A DNA stretch of 64,000 nucleotides from an uncultured Paracoccaceae bacterium (lineage in GTDB: Bacteria > Pseudomonadota > Alphaproteobacteria > Rhodobacterales > Rhodobacteraceae), in contig CAKZOU010000037.1 of NCBI GenBank assembly GCA_937138255.1, positions 1 through 64,000 on the forward strand. The letters are read 5' to 3'. How positions within the stretch are numbered: position 1 is the first letter of the stretch; each line of letters opens with the position of its first letter. The notes under the pieces were generated by a model. It worked only from the letters and a program-made list of their open reading frames with translations, was not told the DNA's origin and did not search any database. This document shows positions 1-9,768 of the stretch, piece by piece. The position numbers were made by a program, and so were the translations under genes.

Positions 1-86
1 CGATCCATGGCATGGGCGAGGCTTGCCTCTCCTGCGCCTTGGCGCCTGTATCGCTGCAGTAGCCTCTTCTTTGGCAAGACAGATCC

Positions 87-120
87 CCGGGCCGCCCTCG
101 TGCGGCCCGGTTTCGTTTTA
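87..120 (+). terminator. Rho-independent terminator of an upstream gene
   Basis: A perfect 9-bp GC-rich stem (87-95 with 102-110, loop of 6) is followed by TTTCGTTTT. It should end a plus-strand transcript that enters from outside the window. A reading frame ending with TAG at 60-62 could be the tail of that gene, but too little is present to identify it. Confidence 0.75.
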
Positions 121-191
121 GGCCGCCTTTCAGGGGGTGACACTCCCTCCCAAATCCCGTTCAACTGAGGCCATCCAGCCCGGAGGCCCCC

Positions 192-1094
192 TTGGCATTC
201 ACCCTGCGCCAGCTTCAGTTCTTCGTCGCCGCGGCCGAGCAGGGCTCGGTCTCGGGGGCCGCGCGGATGTTGTCGATCTCGCAATCCTCGGTGACCGAGG
301 CAATCCGCGCGCTTGAGGATGATCTGGGCGTGACCCTCTTCGAACGGCAGGCGCGGGGGCTTGAGATCACCCACAAGGGCTCGGCCTTCCTGCGCCACGC
401 CCGCCAGATCCTCTCCGATGTCGCCGGCGCCCGTCAGGCGTTCCGTGACGAGGCCGAACAGGCCACCGGCCGGCTTTCGCTGGGCGTGACCTCGCTTGTC
501 GCGGGCTATGTCCTGTCCGACCTTCTCGCCCGCTTCCGCCGCGCCTATCCGCAGGTCGAACTCAACGTCATCGAAGATAGCGGCGAATACCTTCAGCACC
601 TTCTGATTGGCGGCGAATTGGACGTGGCCGTTCTCCTGACCTCTTCCGTCAAAGACCGCCTCGCCCTCCATGTCGAAACCCTTCTTGTCTCGCCCTACCG
701 CCTCTGGCTTCCGCTCGGCCACCCGTTGGCCCAGCAAGAGGCGATCGAGCTTGAGGAACTGGCGGGCGAGCAGCTCATCCAGCTGATGGTCGACGAGATC
801 GAGGAAAGCACGCGCGAGCTTATGGGCGCGATGGCCTCGCGGCCCGAGATCAGCTTCCGCACCCGTTCGGTCGAGGCCGTCCGCAGCCTTGTGGCGACAG
901 GGGCCGGCATCGCCATTCTGCCGGGCCTCGTCTACCGCCCCTGGTCGCTCGAAGGCGACCGGATCGAGATTCGCGATGTCTCGGGAGATCTGCCCAATGT
1001 GCAGGTCGGCCTCGCCTGGCGCCGCGGCGCGCCGCTCTCTCCGCCCGCCCTGAATTTTGTCCGTTCCGCGCAAAGCGCGATCCCGAACCACTGA
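192..1094 (+). CDS. LysR-family transcriptional regulator
   Basis: This 300-residue protein has the usual LysR layout. An N-terminal winged helix-turn-helix (about residues 1-60, with the AARMLSISQSSVTEAIRALE recognition segment) is followed by a periplasmic-binding-like effector domain (about 90-295). The start is TTG at 192, preceded by GGAGG at 182-186 with a 5-base spacer, and no ATG fits as well. The gene lies directly upstream of, and in the same direction as, a polyamine-type ABC importer operon. A palindrome fitting the LysR ATC-N9-GAT box lies between them, so it probably controls that operon. The effector is unknown; a polyamine or its catabolite is an inference from context. Confidence 0.9.
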   Translation: MAFTLRQLQFFVAAAEQGSVSGAARMLSISQSSVTEAIRALEDDLGVTLFERQARGLEITHKGSAFLRHARQILSDVAGARQAFRDEAEQATGRLSLGVTSLVAGYVLSDLLARFRRAYPQVELNVIEDSGEYLQHLLIGGELDVAVLLTSSVKDRLALHVETLLVSPYRLWLPLGHPLAQQEAIELEELAGEQLIQLMVDEIEESTRELMGAMASRPEISFRTRSVEAVRSLVATGAGIAILPGLVYRPWSLEGDRIEIRDVSGDLPNVQVGLAWRRGAPLSPPALNFVRSAQSAIPNH

Positions 1095-1113
1095 ATCCTC
1101 GGGGGATCGCGAC

Positions 1114-1132
1114 CTATCGGAAAAACCGATAG
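1114..1132. promoter_or_regulatory. Candidate LysR operator
   Basis: A perfect inverted repeat, CTATCGG-AAAAA-CCGATAG, contains ATC-N9-GAT, the classic LysR-type box. It lies 20 bp after the lysR stop and about 108 bp before the ABC operon start. A second symmetric element, ATTC-N8-GAAT, follows at 1137-1152. Confidence 0.65.
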
Positions 1133-1239
1133 CCCCATTCTGCGTTTTGAATTTGCGATTTCTCGCGTGCCTCCTATCGTGGCGGCGATTACCGAAGGCC
1201 ACGGCTTGAACGCGGCCAGGATCGTCAGGGAGTAAAAAG

Positions 1240-2397
1240 ATGAAATCAATTCGACTAATGGGCACTACCGCTGTCGCCGTCGCGATGGCCGTCACCCCCG
1301 CACTGGCGCAGGTCGCCTCGCTTGGAACCCCCGAGGGCCAGGTGAGCATCGTCGCTTGGGCCGGCTATATCGAGCGCGGCGAAACAATGGCCGAGTTTGA
1401 CTGGGTCACGAAGTTTGAAGAAGCCACCGGCTGTCAGGTCGTCGTCAAGACAGCCAACACGTCGGACGAGATGGTCGCGCTGATGAATGAAGGCGGCTTT
1501 GACCTCGTCACCGCCTCCGGCGACGCCTCGCTCAGACTGATCGCGGGCAAGCGGGTGCAGCCCGTGAATATTTCTCTGATCCCGTCCTGGGCGAACATTG
1601 ACGATCGCCTCAAGGATGCTCCGTGGCATACCGTGGACGGCGTCCACTACGGCGTTCCCTATCAGTGGGGCCCGAACGTCCTGATGTATAACACCGAGGC
1701 CTTCGGCGACACGCCGCCGACCTCGTGGAGCGTTGTTTTCGAAGAGCAGACCCTGCCGGACGGCTCGTCCAACGTCGGCCGCGTTCAGGCCTATGACGGC
1801 CCGATCCACGTGGCTGACGCCGCCCAATATCTCATGGCGCACCAACCCGAGCTGGGCATCACCTCGCCCTATGAGCTGAATGAAGAGCAGTATGCCGCCG
1901 CCCTCGACCTCCTGCGCGGCCAGCGCAAGCTCGTGGGCCGCTACTGGCACGATGCCTTCATCCAGATGGACGACTTCAAGAACGAAGGCGTTGTCGCCTC
2001 CGGCTCCTGGCCGTTCCAGGTGGGCCTGCTGCAGTCCGAAGGCTTCCCGGTCTCAAGCGTGATCCCCGAGGAAGGTGCCACCGGCTGGGCCGACACCACC
2101 ATGATGCACGTCGATGCGCCGCATCCGACCTGCTCGTATCTGTGGATGGAGCACACCCTCTCGTCGAACCTTCAGGCCGACCTGTCGGTCTGGTTCGGCG
2201 CCAACCCGGTCGTCCTCTCCGCCTGTACCGATGGCTCGGGCATGCAGACCGCCGAGGGCTGCACGGCCAACGGTCTGGATGACTTCGAGAAGATCAACTT
2301 CTGGACGACCCCGGTCAGCCAGTGCGAAAGCCAGGGCGAATGCGTGCCCTACTATCGCTGGGTCTCCGACTATATCGGTGTGATCGGCGGCCGCTGA
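1240..2397 (+). CDS. Extracellular substrate-binding protein, polyamine-type ABC importer
   Basis: This 385-residue periplasmic binding protein has a Sec signal peptide (residues 1-24, cleaved after ALA). The mature part resembles the PotD/PotF family, for example VSIVAWAGYIERGET near the N terminus. Several cysteines in the C-terminal half (around TGC, PTCSY, SACTDG, EGCTANG, SQCESQGEC) could form disulfides, which suits a periplasmic location. The start at 1240 has AGGGAG upstream. It is the first gene of an importer operon (binding protein, ATPase, two permeases) ending in a gamma-aminobutyraldehyde dehydrogenase, so putrescine or spermidine is the likely ligand. That is inferred from family and context. 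Confidence 0.88.
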   Translation: MKSIRLMGTTAVAVAMAVTPALAQVASLGTPEGQVSIVAWAGYIERGETMAEFDWVTKFEEATGCQVVVKTANTSDEMVALMNEGGFDLVTASGDASLRLIAGKRVQPVNISLIPSWANIDDRLKDAPWHTVDGVHYGVPYQWGPNVLMYNTEAFGDTPPTSWSVVFEEQTLPDGSSNVGRVQAYDGPIHVADAAQYLMAHQPELGITSPYELNEEQYAAALDLLRGQRKLVGRYWHDAFIQMDDFKNEGVVASGSWPFQVGLLQSEGFPVSSVIPEEGATGWADTTMMHVDAPHPTCSYLWMEHTLSSNLQADLSVWFGANPVVLSACTDGSGMQTAEGCTANGLDDFEKINFWTTPVSQCESQGECVPYYRWVSDYIGVIGGR

Positions 2398-2410
2398 TCC
2401 CACTGGTTCT

Positions 2411-2438
2411 GGCCCCGCCTGCCCTGAAGGGCGGGGCC
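2411..2438 (+). terminator. Intra-operon stem-loop after the binding-protein gene
   Basis: A perfect 9-bp stem (2411-2419 with 2430-2438) lies between the binding protein and the ATPase. Only three T residues follow, so it is more likely a partial terminator or mRNA 3' stabiliser that raises binding-protein expression over the membrane subunits. Confidence 0.6.
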
Positions 2439-2494
2439 GCTTTCCCCCAATTTCCCTACGACGGCCCCGACCGCCGGGGCCGCACGGATAAGAA

Positions 2495-3487
2495 ATGACC
2501 AACGCTGTTACGTTCCACAAAGTCTCGCGCCACTATGGCAAGGTGAAGGCGGTCGATGCTGTCGATCTCTCGATTGCCGAGGGCAGCTTTTTCGCCATGC
2601 TCGGCCCCTCTGGCTCGGGTAAGACCACCTGCCTGCGTCTGATTTCCGGCTTTGAAAAGCCCACGGCGGGCGAGATCCGCATTTTCGGGCAGGACGTGAG
2701 CGACACGCCCCCCAACCGCCGCAGCGTGAACACCGTCTTTCAGGACTATGCCCTATTCCCCCACATGAACGTGCGCGACAACGTGGCCTATGGCCCGATG
2801 GTGGCGGGCGTCGGCAAGGCCGAGCGCTATGCCAAGGCCGAGGAGATGCTCGCCCTCGTCAAGCTCGACAGCTATGGCGACCGCAAGCCGGGCCAGCTCT
2901 CGGGCGGCCAGCGCCAGCGCGTGGCCCTCGCCCGCGCGCTCGTCAACGAGCCGCGCGTCCTTCTGCTCGATGAGCCGCTCGGCGCGCTCGACCTCAAGCT
3001 GCGCGAAGCCATGCAAGACGAGCTGAAAGCCCTGCAAAAGCGCCTTGGCATCACCTTCGTTTTCGTGACCCACGACCAGCACGAAGCCCTATCGATGGCC
3101 GATCAACTGGCCGTGTTCAACGAGGGCAAGATCGCCCAGATCGGCTCGCCCGCCGAAGTCTATGACCGCCCCGCGACCCCCTTCGTCGCCGATTTCGTCG
3201 GCTCGTCGAATGTCCTGCCCCCCGCGCTCACGGCTCAACTCGGCGGGGCAACGGCGTGGGCGAGCCTGCGCCCCGAAGCAATCCGCCTCGTGGCCAAGGG
3301 CAAAGGCAAGATGAACGGCACGGTTGCCGCTCTGCGCTATCTCGGCGCGGGCAGCCGGGTGAGCGTCATGGTCGGAGAGACCGAAATCGCCGCACTGGTT
3401 CCGGCAGGCGAAACCGCGCCCGAAGCCGGCGCGGAGGTGGGCATCACCTTCGACGCCTCGGCCCTTCACGTCATGGCCGGATCATGA
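2495..3487 (+). CDS. ABC transporter ATP-binding protein, PotA-like
   Basis: This is the 330-residue cytoplasmic ATPase of the first importer. It has Walker A (GPSGSGKTT, about residues 38-46), signature [15 protein letters not shown] (about 134-148), Walker [13 protein letters not shown] (about 155-165) and the switch histidine in VTHDQHEA. The C-terminal part (about 240-330) is a TOBE domain, as in PotA/UgpC-type importers. It follows the binding protein, and its TGA stop overlaps the ATG of the next permease (ATGA), indicating translational coupling. Polyamine specificity comes from the neighbouring genes, because PotA-type ATPases alone do not define the substrate. Confidence 0.92.
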   Translation: MTNAVTFHKVSRHYGKVKAVDAVDLSIAEGSFFAMLGPSGSGKTTCLRLISGFEKPTAGEIRIFGQDVSDTPPNRRSVNTVFQDYALFPHMNVRDNVAYGPMVAGVGKAERYAKAEEMLALVKLDSYGDRKPGQLSGGQRQRVALARALVNEPRVLLLDEPLGALDLKLREAMQDELKALQKRLGITFVFVTHDQHEALSMADQLAVFNEGKIAQIGSPAEVYDRPATPFVADFVGSSNVLPPALTAQLGGATAWASLRPEAIRLVAKGKGKMNGTVAALRYLGAGSRVSVMVGETEIAALVPAGETAPEAGAEVGITFDASALHVMAGS

Positions 3488-4422
3488 GCCGCGGCGCGAT
3501 CCTTCCGAACCGCGGCCTTGCCGACCGGCTGAGCGCGCTCTTCTGGCGCCGCCCGACCGTGCTGCTTCTGCTCCTGATCACCCCGCCGCTTCTCTGGCTG
3601 GGTGTGGTTTACCTCGGCTCGCTCGGGGCGCTTCTGCTGCAAAGCTTCTATTCGATCGACGAATTCTCCGGCGTCGTGGTCGAGGAGTTCACGCTCAAGA
3701 CCTATGGCGAGCTGTTCCGCGCCGCCAATATGGATATCATCCTGCGGACCCTGACCATGTCGGCTTCGGTCACGCTCGCCTCGGCGGTGATCGGCTTTCC
3801 GGTTGCTTATTTCGCCGCCCGCTTCGCCCGTGGCCGCTGGAAAGCGGTGTTCTATCTGGGGATCATGCTGCCGCTCTGGTCGTCCTATCTGGTCAAGGTC
3901 TATGCGTGGAAGCTGATCCTCGCCAAGGAAGGCATCATCACATGGGCCGCCGATAGCGTGGGTCTCGGCTTCCTGCTCGACGCCGTTCTGGCGCTGCCCG
4001 GCGTCGGGGGCAATTCCCTCTCGACCTCGTTCATCGGCACATGGCTCGTTTTCGTCTATGTCTGGCTGCCCTACATGATCCTGCCGATGCAGGCCTCGCT
4101 CGAACGTGTGCCGGTCTCGATGCTCGAAGCCTCGTCCGACCTCGGCGCCAGCCGCGGCCAGACCTTTCGCACCGTGATCCTGCCGCTCGCCATGCCGGGC
4201 GTGATCGCGGGCTCGATCTTCACCTTCTCGCTGACCATGGGCGACTACATCATCCCGCAGATCATCGGCACCTCGGCGCGGTTCATCGGCCAGGCCGTCT
4301 ATCAGCTTCAGGGCACCGCCGGAAACATCCCGCTCGCCGCCGCCTTCGCGGTCGTGCCGATCATCATCATGCTGGTCTATCTGTCCTTGGCAAAGAGAGG
4401 AGGGGCCTTCGATGCACTCTGA
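3484..4422 (+). CDS. ABC transporter permease, PotB-like
   Basis: This 312-residue inner-membrane permease has about six membrane segments. The first is at [20 protein letters not shown]. The ATPase-docking EAA loop is visible as [20 protein letters not shown] followed by LAMPGV. I chose the ATG at 3484 because it overlaps the ATPase stop, and the open frame upstream is only antisense coding noise. Length and topology fit PotB. It pairs with the permease that follows, which overlaps it by 11 bp. Confidence 0.9.
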   Translation: MSRGAILPNRGLADRLSALFWRRPTVLLLLLITPPLLWLGVVYLGSLGALLLQSFYSIDEFSGVVVEEFTLKTYGELFRAANMDIILRTLTMSASVTLASAVIGFPVAYFAARFARGRWKAVFYLGIMLPLWSSYLVKVYAWKLILAKEGIITWAADSVGLGFLLDAVLALPGVGGNSLSTSFIGTWLVFVYVWLPYMILPMQASLERVPVSMLEASSDLGASRGQTFRTVILPLAMPGVIAGSIFTFSLTMGDYIIPQIIGTSARFIGQAVYQLQGTAGNIPLAAAFAVVPIIIMLVYLSLAKRGGAFDAL

Positions 4423-5221
4423 CGCCCGCCCCTCCAAAGGCCTGACAGCGGCAGCCATTGGCGGCCTTCTGTTCCTGCACCTGCCGATCCTGCTGATCTT
4501 TCTCTATGCCTTCACGACCGAAGACCGCACCTATCAGTTTCCGCCGCCGGGCCTGACGACCAAGTGGTTCGCCGTGGCATGGAACCGCGCCGATATTTGG
4601 CCGCCGCTCTATCTCTCGCTGCGGGTGGCTGCGATCTCGACCGCGATGGCGATGGTGCTCGGCACGCTCGTCGCCGCCGCCATGGCCCGCTCGCGGTTCT
4701 TCGGGCGCGAGCAGATCTCGCTTCTCATTATCCTGCCCATCGCGCTTCCGGGTGTGATTACCGGTATGTCGCTCCGCTCGGCCTTTGCGGTCATGGATAT
4801 CCCCTTCTCGACGCTGACCATCGTCATGGGCCACGCGACCTTCTGTATCGTTATCGTCTATAACAATGCCGTCGCCCGCTTCCGCCGCCTCTCGGGCGCG
4901 GTGCTCGAGGCCTCGGCCGACCTAGGCGCCAACGGCTTTCAAAGCTTCCGCTATGTGCTTTTGCCCAACCTCGGCTCGGCGCTTCTGGCGGGCGGTATGC
5001 TGGCCTTTGCGCTCTCGTTCGACGAGGTGATCGTGACAACCTTCACCGCCGGTCAGCAATCGACCCTGCCCATCTGGATGCTCAACGAGCTTGTCCGCCC
5101 GCGCCAGCGGCCCGTGACCAACGTGGTGGCCATCGTCGTCTTCGTCACCACCTTCTTCCCCATTCTTATCGCCTATTACCTTACGCGCGGCGGCTCCGAG
5201 ACCGCCGGCGGGGGGAAATGA
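4412..5221 (+). CDS. ABC transporter permease, PotC-like
   Basis: This 269-residue permease has about six membrane segments and an EAA loop ([21 protein letters not shown]). It matches PotC-type permeases in size. The start at 4412 lies inside the end of the previous permease, and its own stop is just before the aldehyde dehydrogenase, so the genes form one operon. Together with the preceding permease it should form the membrane channel of the first polyamine-type importer. Confidence 0.9.
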   Translation: MHSDARPSKGLTAAAIGGLLFLHLPILLIFLYAFTTEDRTYQFPPPGLTTKWFAVAWNRADIWPPLYLSLRVAAISTAMAMVLGTLVAAAMARSRFFGREQISLLIILPIALPGVITGMSLRSAFAVMDIPFSTLTIVMGHATFCIVIVYNNAVARFRRLSGAVLEASADLGANGFQSFRYVLLPNLGSALLAGGMLAFALSFDEVIVTTFTAGQQSTLPIWMLNELVRPRQRPVTNVVAIVVFVTTFFPILIAYYLTRGGSETAGGGK

Positions 5222-5238
5222 TCCAAGGAGCACGCCCC

Positions 5239-6666
5239 ATGAAAATCGAGACAAACCTTCTGATCGGCAACAGCTTCGAAGCGGGCCAGGACGCCGCCGA
5301 GCAGGTGTTCAACCCGCGCACCGGCGAGGTCATTATCGACGTGCCCGAGGCGTCGACCGCGCAGGTCGACCGCGCCGTGGCCGCCGCCCGCAAGGCCTTT
5401 GACAGCTGGTCGCGCACCACCCCCGGCGAACGCGCCGCCGCTCTTCTGCGGATCGCGGATCGGGTCGAGGCCGAGGCGGATGGTTTCGCCGCCCTCGAGG
5501 CGCTCAACTGTGGCAAACCGATCAACGCCGCCCGCGGCGACGAGATCCCCGCCATCGTCGATTGCTACCGCTTCTTTGCGGGCGCCGTGCGGACCCAGCA
5601 TGGCATGGTCGCAGGCGAATACCTCGAAGGCTTCACCTCGATGATCCGCCGCGATCCCATCGGCGTCGTGGCCTCGATCGCGCCGTGGAACTATCCCCTG
5701 ATGATGATGGCTTGGAAACTCGCCCCCGCCATCGCGGGCGGCAATACGGTGGTGTTCAAACCCTCCGAGCAGACGCCCTTCACCGCGCTCAAGATGGCCA
5801 AGATCCTTGCCGAAGAGCTGCCCGAAGGCGTGGTCAACGTCATCACCGGCCGCGGCCATTCGGTCGGCAACTATCTCATCAACCATCCGCAAGTCGACAT
5901 GATCTCGATCACCGGCGATGTGGCGACCGGCAAGAAGATCCTCGACGCCGCGGCCAAGTCGGTCAAGCGCACGCATCTGGAACTGGGCGGCAAGGCCCCC
6001 GTGATCGTGTTCGATGACGCGGACATTGCCGAGGTCGTCGAAGGCCTCACTGCCTTTGGGTTCTACAATGCGGGCCAGGATTGCACCGCCGCCTGCCGCA
6101 TCTATGCGGGCAAGAAGGTCTACGACAAACTGGTGGCCGATCTGACCTCGGCCGTCGCAGGCATCCAGCTTGCCAATGACGACGACACCACGAACGACAT
6201 CGGCCCTCTGATCAGCTTGCGCCAGCGCGACCGCGTGGCGAGCTTTGTCAACCGCGCGCGCGAGCTCAACCACATCGAGGTCACCACAGGCGGCCACGTC
6301 ATGGACAAGGGCTATTACTACAAGCCCACCGTCATCGCCGGCGCCCAGCAAAGCGACGAGATCGTCCGCCGCGAGGTTTTCGGCCCCGTGGTCTCGATCA
6401 CGCCCTTCTCGGATGTCGATACCGCCGTTCAGTGGGCCAACGACAGCGACTATGGCCTTGCCTCCTCGGTCTGGACCAAGGACGTGGGCCGCGCCATGGC
6501 GACCGCCGCGCGCCTGCGCTACGGCTGCACATGGATCAACACCCACTTCATGCTTTGCAACGAGATGCCCCACGGCGGCCTCAAGCAATCGGGCTATGGC
6601 AAGGATATGTCGGCCTATGCGCTCGAGGATTATACCGTGGTCCGCCACGTCATGCTCAAGCACTAG
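5239..6666 (+). CDS. patD: Gamma-aminobutyraldehyde dehydrogenase
   Basis: This 475-residue NAD-dependent aldehyde dehydrogenase closely resembles E. coli PatD (YdcW), which oxidises 4-aminobutanal to GABA in putrescine breakdown. Catalytic residues are visible: Asn151 in PWNYP, Glu248 in LELGG and Cys282 in GQDCTAACR. The GQDCTAACR motif and the C-terminal stretch around [10 protein letters not shown] are near-identical to PatD as I remember it. I chose ATG 5239 over an in-frame ATG at 5218 because AAGGAG lies 8 bases upstream of 5239, while 5218 overlaps the permease stop without a good ribosome site. Its place behind a PotBCD-type importer supports a putrescine catabolic role. The matching putrescine aminotransferase is not adjacent. 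Confidence 0.88.
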   Translation: MKIETNLLIGNSFEAGQDAAEQVFNPRTGEVIIDVPEASTAQVDRAVAAARKAFDSWSRTTPGERAAALLRIADRVEAEADGFAALEALNCGKPINAARGDEIPAIVDCYRFFAGAVRTQHGMVAGEYLEGFTSMIRRDPIGVVASIAPWNYPLMMMAWKLAPAIAGGNTVVFKPSEQTPFTALKMAKILAEELPEGVVNVITGRGHSVGNYLINHPQVDMISITGDVATGKKILDAAAKSVKRTHLELGGKAPVIVFDDADIAEVVEGLTAFGFYNAGQDCTAACRIYAGKKVYDKLVADLTSAVAGIQLANDDDTTNDIGPLISLRQRDRVASFVNRARELNHIEVTTGGHVMDKGYYYKPTVIAGAQQSDEIVRREVFGPVVSITPFSDVDTAVQWANDSDYGLASSVWTKDVGRAMATAARLRYGCTWINTHFMLCNEMPHGGLKQSGYGKDMSAYALEDYTVVRHVMLKH

Positions 6667-6677
6667 AGACCGGGGCA

Positions 6678-6697
6678 GGGGCGGCACGCGCCGCCCC
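6678..6697 (+). terminator. Stem-loop after patD
   Basis: GGGGCGGC-ACGC-GCCGCCCC forms a perfect 8-bp stem just after the patD stop. There is no clear T tract, so it may be a weak or factor-assisted terminator or a 3' stabiliser before the dipeptidase gene. Confidence 0.5.
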
Positions 6698-6750
6698 TTG
6701 CCAGCGCCAGCCGCGCAACTATGGTCGGACCAACGCACCAGAGGTGACCC

Positions 6751-7812
6751 ATGCCCGACTTTCAGGTCTTCGACGGCCACAACGATTTCCTTTATCGCCT
6801 CCAGAAACACCCCGAAAGCCGCGCGGCCCTTTGGCCCAATGGCGATGGGACCGGCCATCTCGACCTGCCACGGATGCGAAAGGGCGGCTTTGTCGGCGGC
6901 TTCTTCGCCATGTATATCCCCTCGCCGGACGATGATCCCAAGATCGACCGCGATGCGCTGATGAATGAGCCGAGCTATGATTTCCCGCTCGACCCGCTGA
7001 TCGGCCATATCGAGGGCCAGCCCTTCGCCTGGTCGGAGGCCTGCCATTTCCAGTGGATGGAGCGCGCCGCGCTCGGCGTCTTCCGCATCTGCCGGACCGG
7101 CGCCGATGTGCGTGCCGCGATGGCCGAGGATGCCGTGGCGGGCATCTTGCATATGGAAGGGGCCGAGGCGATCGACCCCGACCTCGAAGGCCTCTACCTC
7201 TGGCACGCCGCAGGCCTGCGCTCGATCGGCCCCGTCTGGAGCCGCCCGACCGTCTTTGGCCACGGCGTTCCGTTCCGCTTCCCCGGCACGCCCGACACCG
7301 GCGATGGCCTGACCGAGGCGGGGATGCGCCTTGTCCGCGCCTGCGACGGGCTGGGCATCCAGATCGACCTGTCGCATCTCAACGAAAAGGGCTTCGACGA
7401 CGTGGCCCGCATCTCGAGCCGCCCGATGGTCGCCACCCATTCGAACGCCCACGCCATCTGCCCCTCGACCCGCAACCTGACCGACCGCCAGCTTCAGGTG
7501 ATCGCCGAATCCGACGGCATCGTCGGCCTCAATTTCGCGACGATCTTCCTGCGCCCCGATGGCCGCAAGGATTCGGCGATGGGATGGGATCCGATCATGC
7601 GCCACCTCGATCACCTTGTGTCGATGCTGGGCGAGAACCGCGTGGGCTTTGGCTCGGATTTCGACGGCGCGACCATGCCGCAAGGGATCGGCGATGTGGC
7701 GGGCCTGCCTGCGCTCTGCGAAGCGATGCTGGCGCATGGCTTTGGCCGCGACCTTGTCGCCAAGATCGCCAGCGAGAACTGGCTTTCCTTCCTGGATCGG
7801 ACCCTGCGCTAG
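6751..7812 (+). CDS. Membrane dipeptidase family (peptidase M19)
   Basis: This 353-residue zinc hydrolase belongs to the renal dipeptidase family. Recognisable parts are the N-terminal metal motif DGHNDFL, the central LHMEGAEAI containing the bridging glutamate, the DLSHLNEKGF and ATHSNAHAI histidine motifs, and GFGSDFDGA near the C terminus. No signal peptide is visible, so it is probably cytoplasmic despite the family name. It starts 84 bp after patD in the same direction and may be co-transcribed. A role in hydrolysing a dipeptide-like or glutamylated intermediate is possible but only inferred. The stop is 2 bp from the end of convergent soxT. Confidence 0.88.
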   Translation: MPDFQVFDGHNDFLYRLQKHPESRAALWPNGDGTGHLDLPRMRKGGFVGGFFAMYIPSPDDDPKIDRDALMNEPSYDFPLDPLIGHIEGQPFAWSEACHFQWMERAALGVFRICRTGADVRAAMAEDAVAGILHMEGAEAIDPDLEGLYLWHAAGLRSIGPVWSRPTVFGHGVPFRFPGTPDTGDGLTEAGMRLVRACDGLGIQIDLSHLNEKGFDDVARISSRPMVATHSNAHAICPSTRNLTDRQLQVIAESDGIVGLNFATIFLRPDGRKDSAMGWDPIMRHLDHLVSMLGENRVGFGSDFDGATMPQGIGDVAGLPALCEAMLAHGFGRDLVAKIASENWLSFLDRTLR

Positions 7813-7814
7813 GC

Positions 7815-8867
7815 CTATTCGGGCTGGAACCCGGCAATCATGTGCCGCAGGCCAAGTGCTGCGCCCGCAAGGATCGCCGCCACCGTCAGTGGCGCCGACC
7901 ACGCCAGCACGGAGAAGGCCGAAAGCCCCTGACCGATGCTGCATCCCAGAGCCACCACCGCGCCAAAACCCATCAGCCCCGCGCCAAAGATCTGCCGGCG
8001 CAGCTCACGCGGGTCTTCGCAGGCTTCCCATCGGAAATGCCCCTTGATCAGCGAGCCGGCGAACGCCCCCACCCAAACGCCCGCCACCGAGCCGATTGCG
8101 AAGGAAAGCGTTTGGCCCGAGGCGGTCATGGTCCAGAGGATGGTCTCGCCCAGCGGCGACGAGAAGGTATGCGAGGCCACCTGAATGCCGTCAAAGCCGT
8201 TGGTGGCAATCCACTGGGTGCCGGCCCAGGCCGTCACCGCCGACAAACCAACCGCAGCGCCCCAGAAGAGGGTCGATCCCGACTGCCGCACCCGCGCGGG
8301 GGCTGCCACGGCGATGAGGATTGCGATGCCGATTGCGATTCCGATGAGGCTCGGCGAAGCCCCTGTGACCGACGACAGCCAATGGGCGATGCCCGGCGGC
8401 GTGCCAGTGGCCTCGACCTGCGGAAAGGCCCAGATGCGGAAATAGGCAAGCGGCCCGGAAATCGTGGCATAGGCGACAATGCCCATCACCAGAACGATCA
8501 CGAAGTTCCGCAAATCGCCGCCGCCAAGGCGGGCAAGCGCGCCAAAGCCGCAGTTGCCGGCCAGCGCCATGCCATAACCGAAGACGAGGCCGCCGACGAT
8601 GCTGGCGATTGGGGCAAAGGCAAAGCTGAGATAGATGGTCTCTTCGGCGTTCAGAAGGCCCGCACCAATAAGTGCAAAGCTGCCGGTCACAGCCACGCCG
8701 ATGGCGATGCCCCACATCCGCAGGCGCATATCCGATTCGGCATAGAGATAGTCTTCGATGGCACCAAGGGTGCAGAATCTGCCCAAGCGCGAGGCAAGCC
8801 CAAGCAAAAGGCCACTCAGAACACCGACAATTGCGGCTGCATTGCCGTCACCAAGGATATCGAGCAT
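7815..8867 (-). CDS. soxT: YeeE/YedE-family sulfur-compound transporter (SoxT-like)
   Basis: This is a 350-residue inner-membrane protein with many hydrophobic segments and the glycine/cysteine motifs of the YeeE/YedE (TsuA) family, such as ALGCSIGQG and AGNCGFGALARLGGG. Family members import thiosulfate or other small sulfur compounds. It sits next to soxR and reads in the same direction, matching soxT in other alphaproteobacterial sox loci. Transport of thiosulfate, sulfite or a sulfur intermediate is inferred; the substrate cannot be read from sequence. Confidence 0.85.
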   Translation of the reverse strand: MLDILGDGNAAAIVGVLSGLLLGLASRLGRFCTLGAIEDYLYAESDMRLRMWGIAIGVAVTGSFALIGAGLLNAEETIYLSFAFAPIASIVGGLVFGYGMALAGNCGFGALARLGGGDLRNFVIVLVMGIVAYATISGPLAYFRIWAFPQVEATGTPPGIAHWLSSVTGASPSLIGIAIGIAILIAVAAPARVRQSGSTLFWGAAVGLSAVTAWAGTQWIATNGFDGIQVASHTFSSPLGETILWTMTASGQTLSFAIGSVAGVWVGAFAGSLIKGHFRWEACEDPRELRRQIFGAGLMGFGAVVALGCSIGQGLSAFSVLAWSAPLTVAAILAGAALGLRHMIAGFQPE

Positions 8868-8910
8868 GGGCGCCCCTCTTGTGGTTCCGCCTTTCGGGCG
8901 GAGCGAGAGC

Positions 8911-9246
8911 TCAGGCGACCCGGCAGAACATATCGTAAATTAGATCAATGATCTGCCGTGGCTTCTGATCCGTCAACCGGTAGTAGATGGCTTTGCCGTC
9001 ACGGCGAGGGGTCACCAGCCCCTCAAGACGCAAACGCGCCAGCTGCTGCGATACAGCGGCTTGGCGAGCAGCAAGAAGCTCTTCAAGTTCGGTCACTGAT
9101 TTCTCGCCCGTGGCGAGATGACAGAGGATCATCAGCCGGCCCTCGTGGCTGATCGCCTTGAGGAAGTTGGATGCATCGGTGGCGCTTTCCATCATCCGAT
9201 CGAGATCGGCCGCGCAAATCTTGTCATCAATAATCGGAATACCCAT
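8911..9246 (-). CDS. soxR: ArsR-family repressor of sox genes
   Basis: This 111-residue winged-helix repressor has a recognition helix around AARQAAVSQQLARLRLEGLV. It carries Cys11, Cys42 (LMILCHL) and Cys108 (YDMFCRVA). The 66-residue spacing between Cys42 and Cys108 equals that of the persulfide-sensing pair in Rhodobacter SqrR, so a di- or tetrasulfide switch is likely. Known SoxR repressors control sox promoters in the soxS-soxV and soxW-soxX gaps, and matching palindromes are seen here at both places plus upstream of soxB. It is probably co-transcribed with soxS upstream and soxT downstream. Confidence 0.9.
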   Translation of the reverse strand: MGIPIIDDKICAADLDRMMESATDASNFLKAISHEGRLMILCHLATGEKSVTELEELLAARQAAVSQQLARLRLEGLVTPRRDGKAIYYRLTDQKPRQIIDLIYDMFCRVA

Positions 9247-9351
9247 CGGAGCCTCTGCTCAATCAAATTCAAACATTTTTTGCGCTTTTCGCACATTCAG
9301 GGGAAAAATCAAACCATGCAACTCGCAACACCGGAAGATTTCCCTCCTAGA

Positions 9352-9723
9352 TCAACTGCTCGGAACGATGCTCGTAAGAATCCCGGCTTGTTTGAGCATC
9401 ATTCCCAAAAGTCCCCAGAAGAAATCCTCTCCCGGATAGCCTTCGATGCGCTCGACCTCTTGCCCATCGACCGTCAAAATGAACGTCGGGGTAAAGACAA
9501 TCGGGCGTTTCAGCGTGATCCCCTCCGGCAGAGGGGCCCTCGCATTGACCATCATCAACGGTGCGGCCTGGCCTTCTGGTGTCTTGGGATAGATCGGACC
9601 GATCTGTGCTTCCCATTTCTCGCACCACATACAGCCTTCGGCCTCGGCCATCACAAGGCGCGTCTCGGCAGAGGCCGCGAGGCCTGCCCAGAGAAGCGAG
9701 ATGACAAGCATCAGTAACCGCAT
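9352..9723 (-). CDS. soxS: Periplasmic thioredoxin-like SoxS
   Basis: This small protein (123 residues) has a signal peptide ending near AASA and a CxxC redox site, EGCMWCEKWE, in a thioredoxin fold with the cis-proline region FTPTFIL. SoxS family members keep the SoxY carrier cysteine in an active redox state. I chose the ATG at 9723, since the first six residues of the longer frame do not look like part of a signal peptide. It is transcribed divergently from soxV and shares with it an intergenic region holding a candidate SoxR site. Confidence 0.87.
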   Translation of the reverse strand: MRLLMLVISLLWAGLAASAETRLVMAEAEGCMWCEKWEAQIGPIYPKTPEGQAAPLMMVNARAPLPEGITLKRPIVFTPTFILTVDGQEVERIEGYPGEDFFWGLLGMMLKQAGILTSIVPSS

Positions 9724-9768
9724 GGCGAAACCGCACACCAATTGACGAAAACCATTTCATTCTTCATA

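Noticed and set aside
5176-7944. A 922-residue open frame on the minus strand
   Set aside because: It runs antisense to patD and the dipeptidase, both clear enzymes. Its low-complexity composition is typical of the reverse strand of GC-rich genes.
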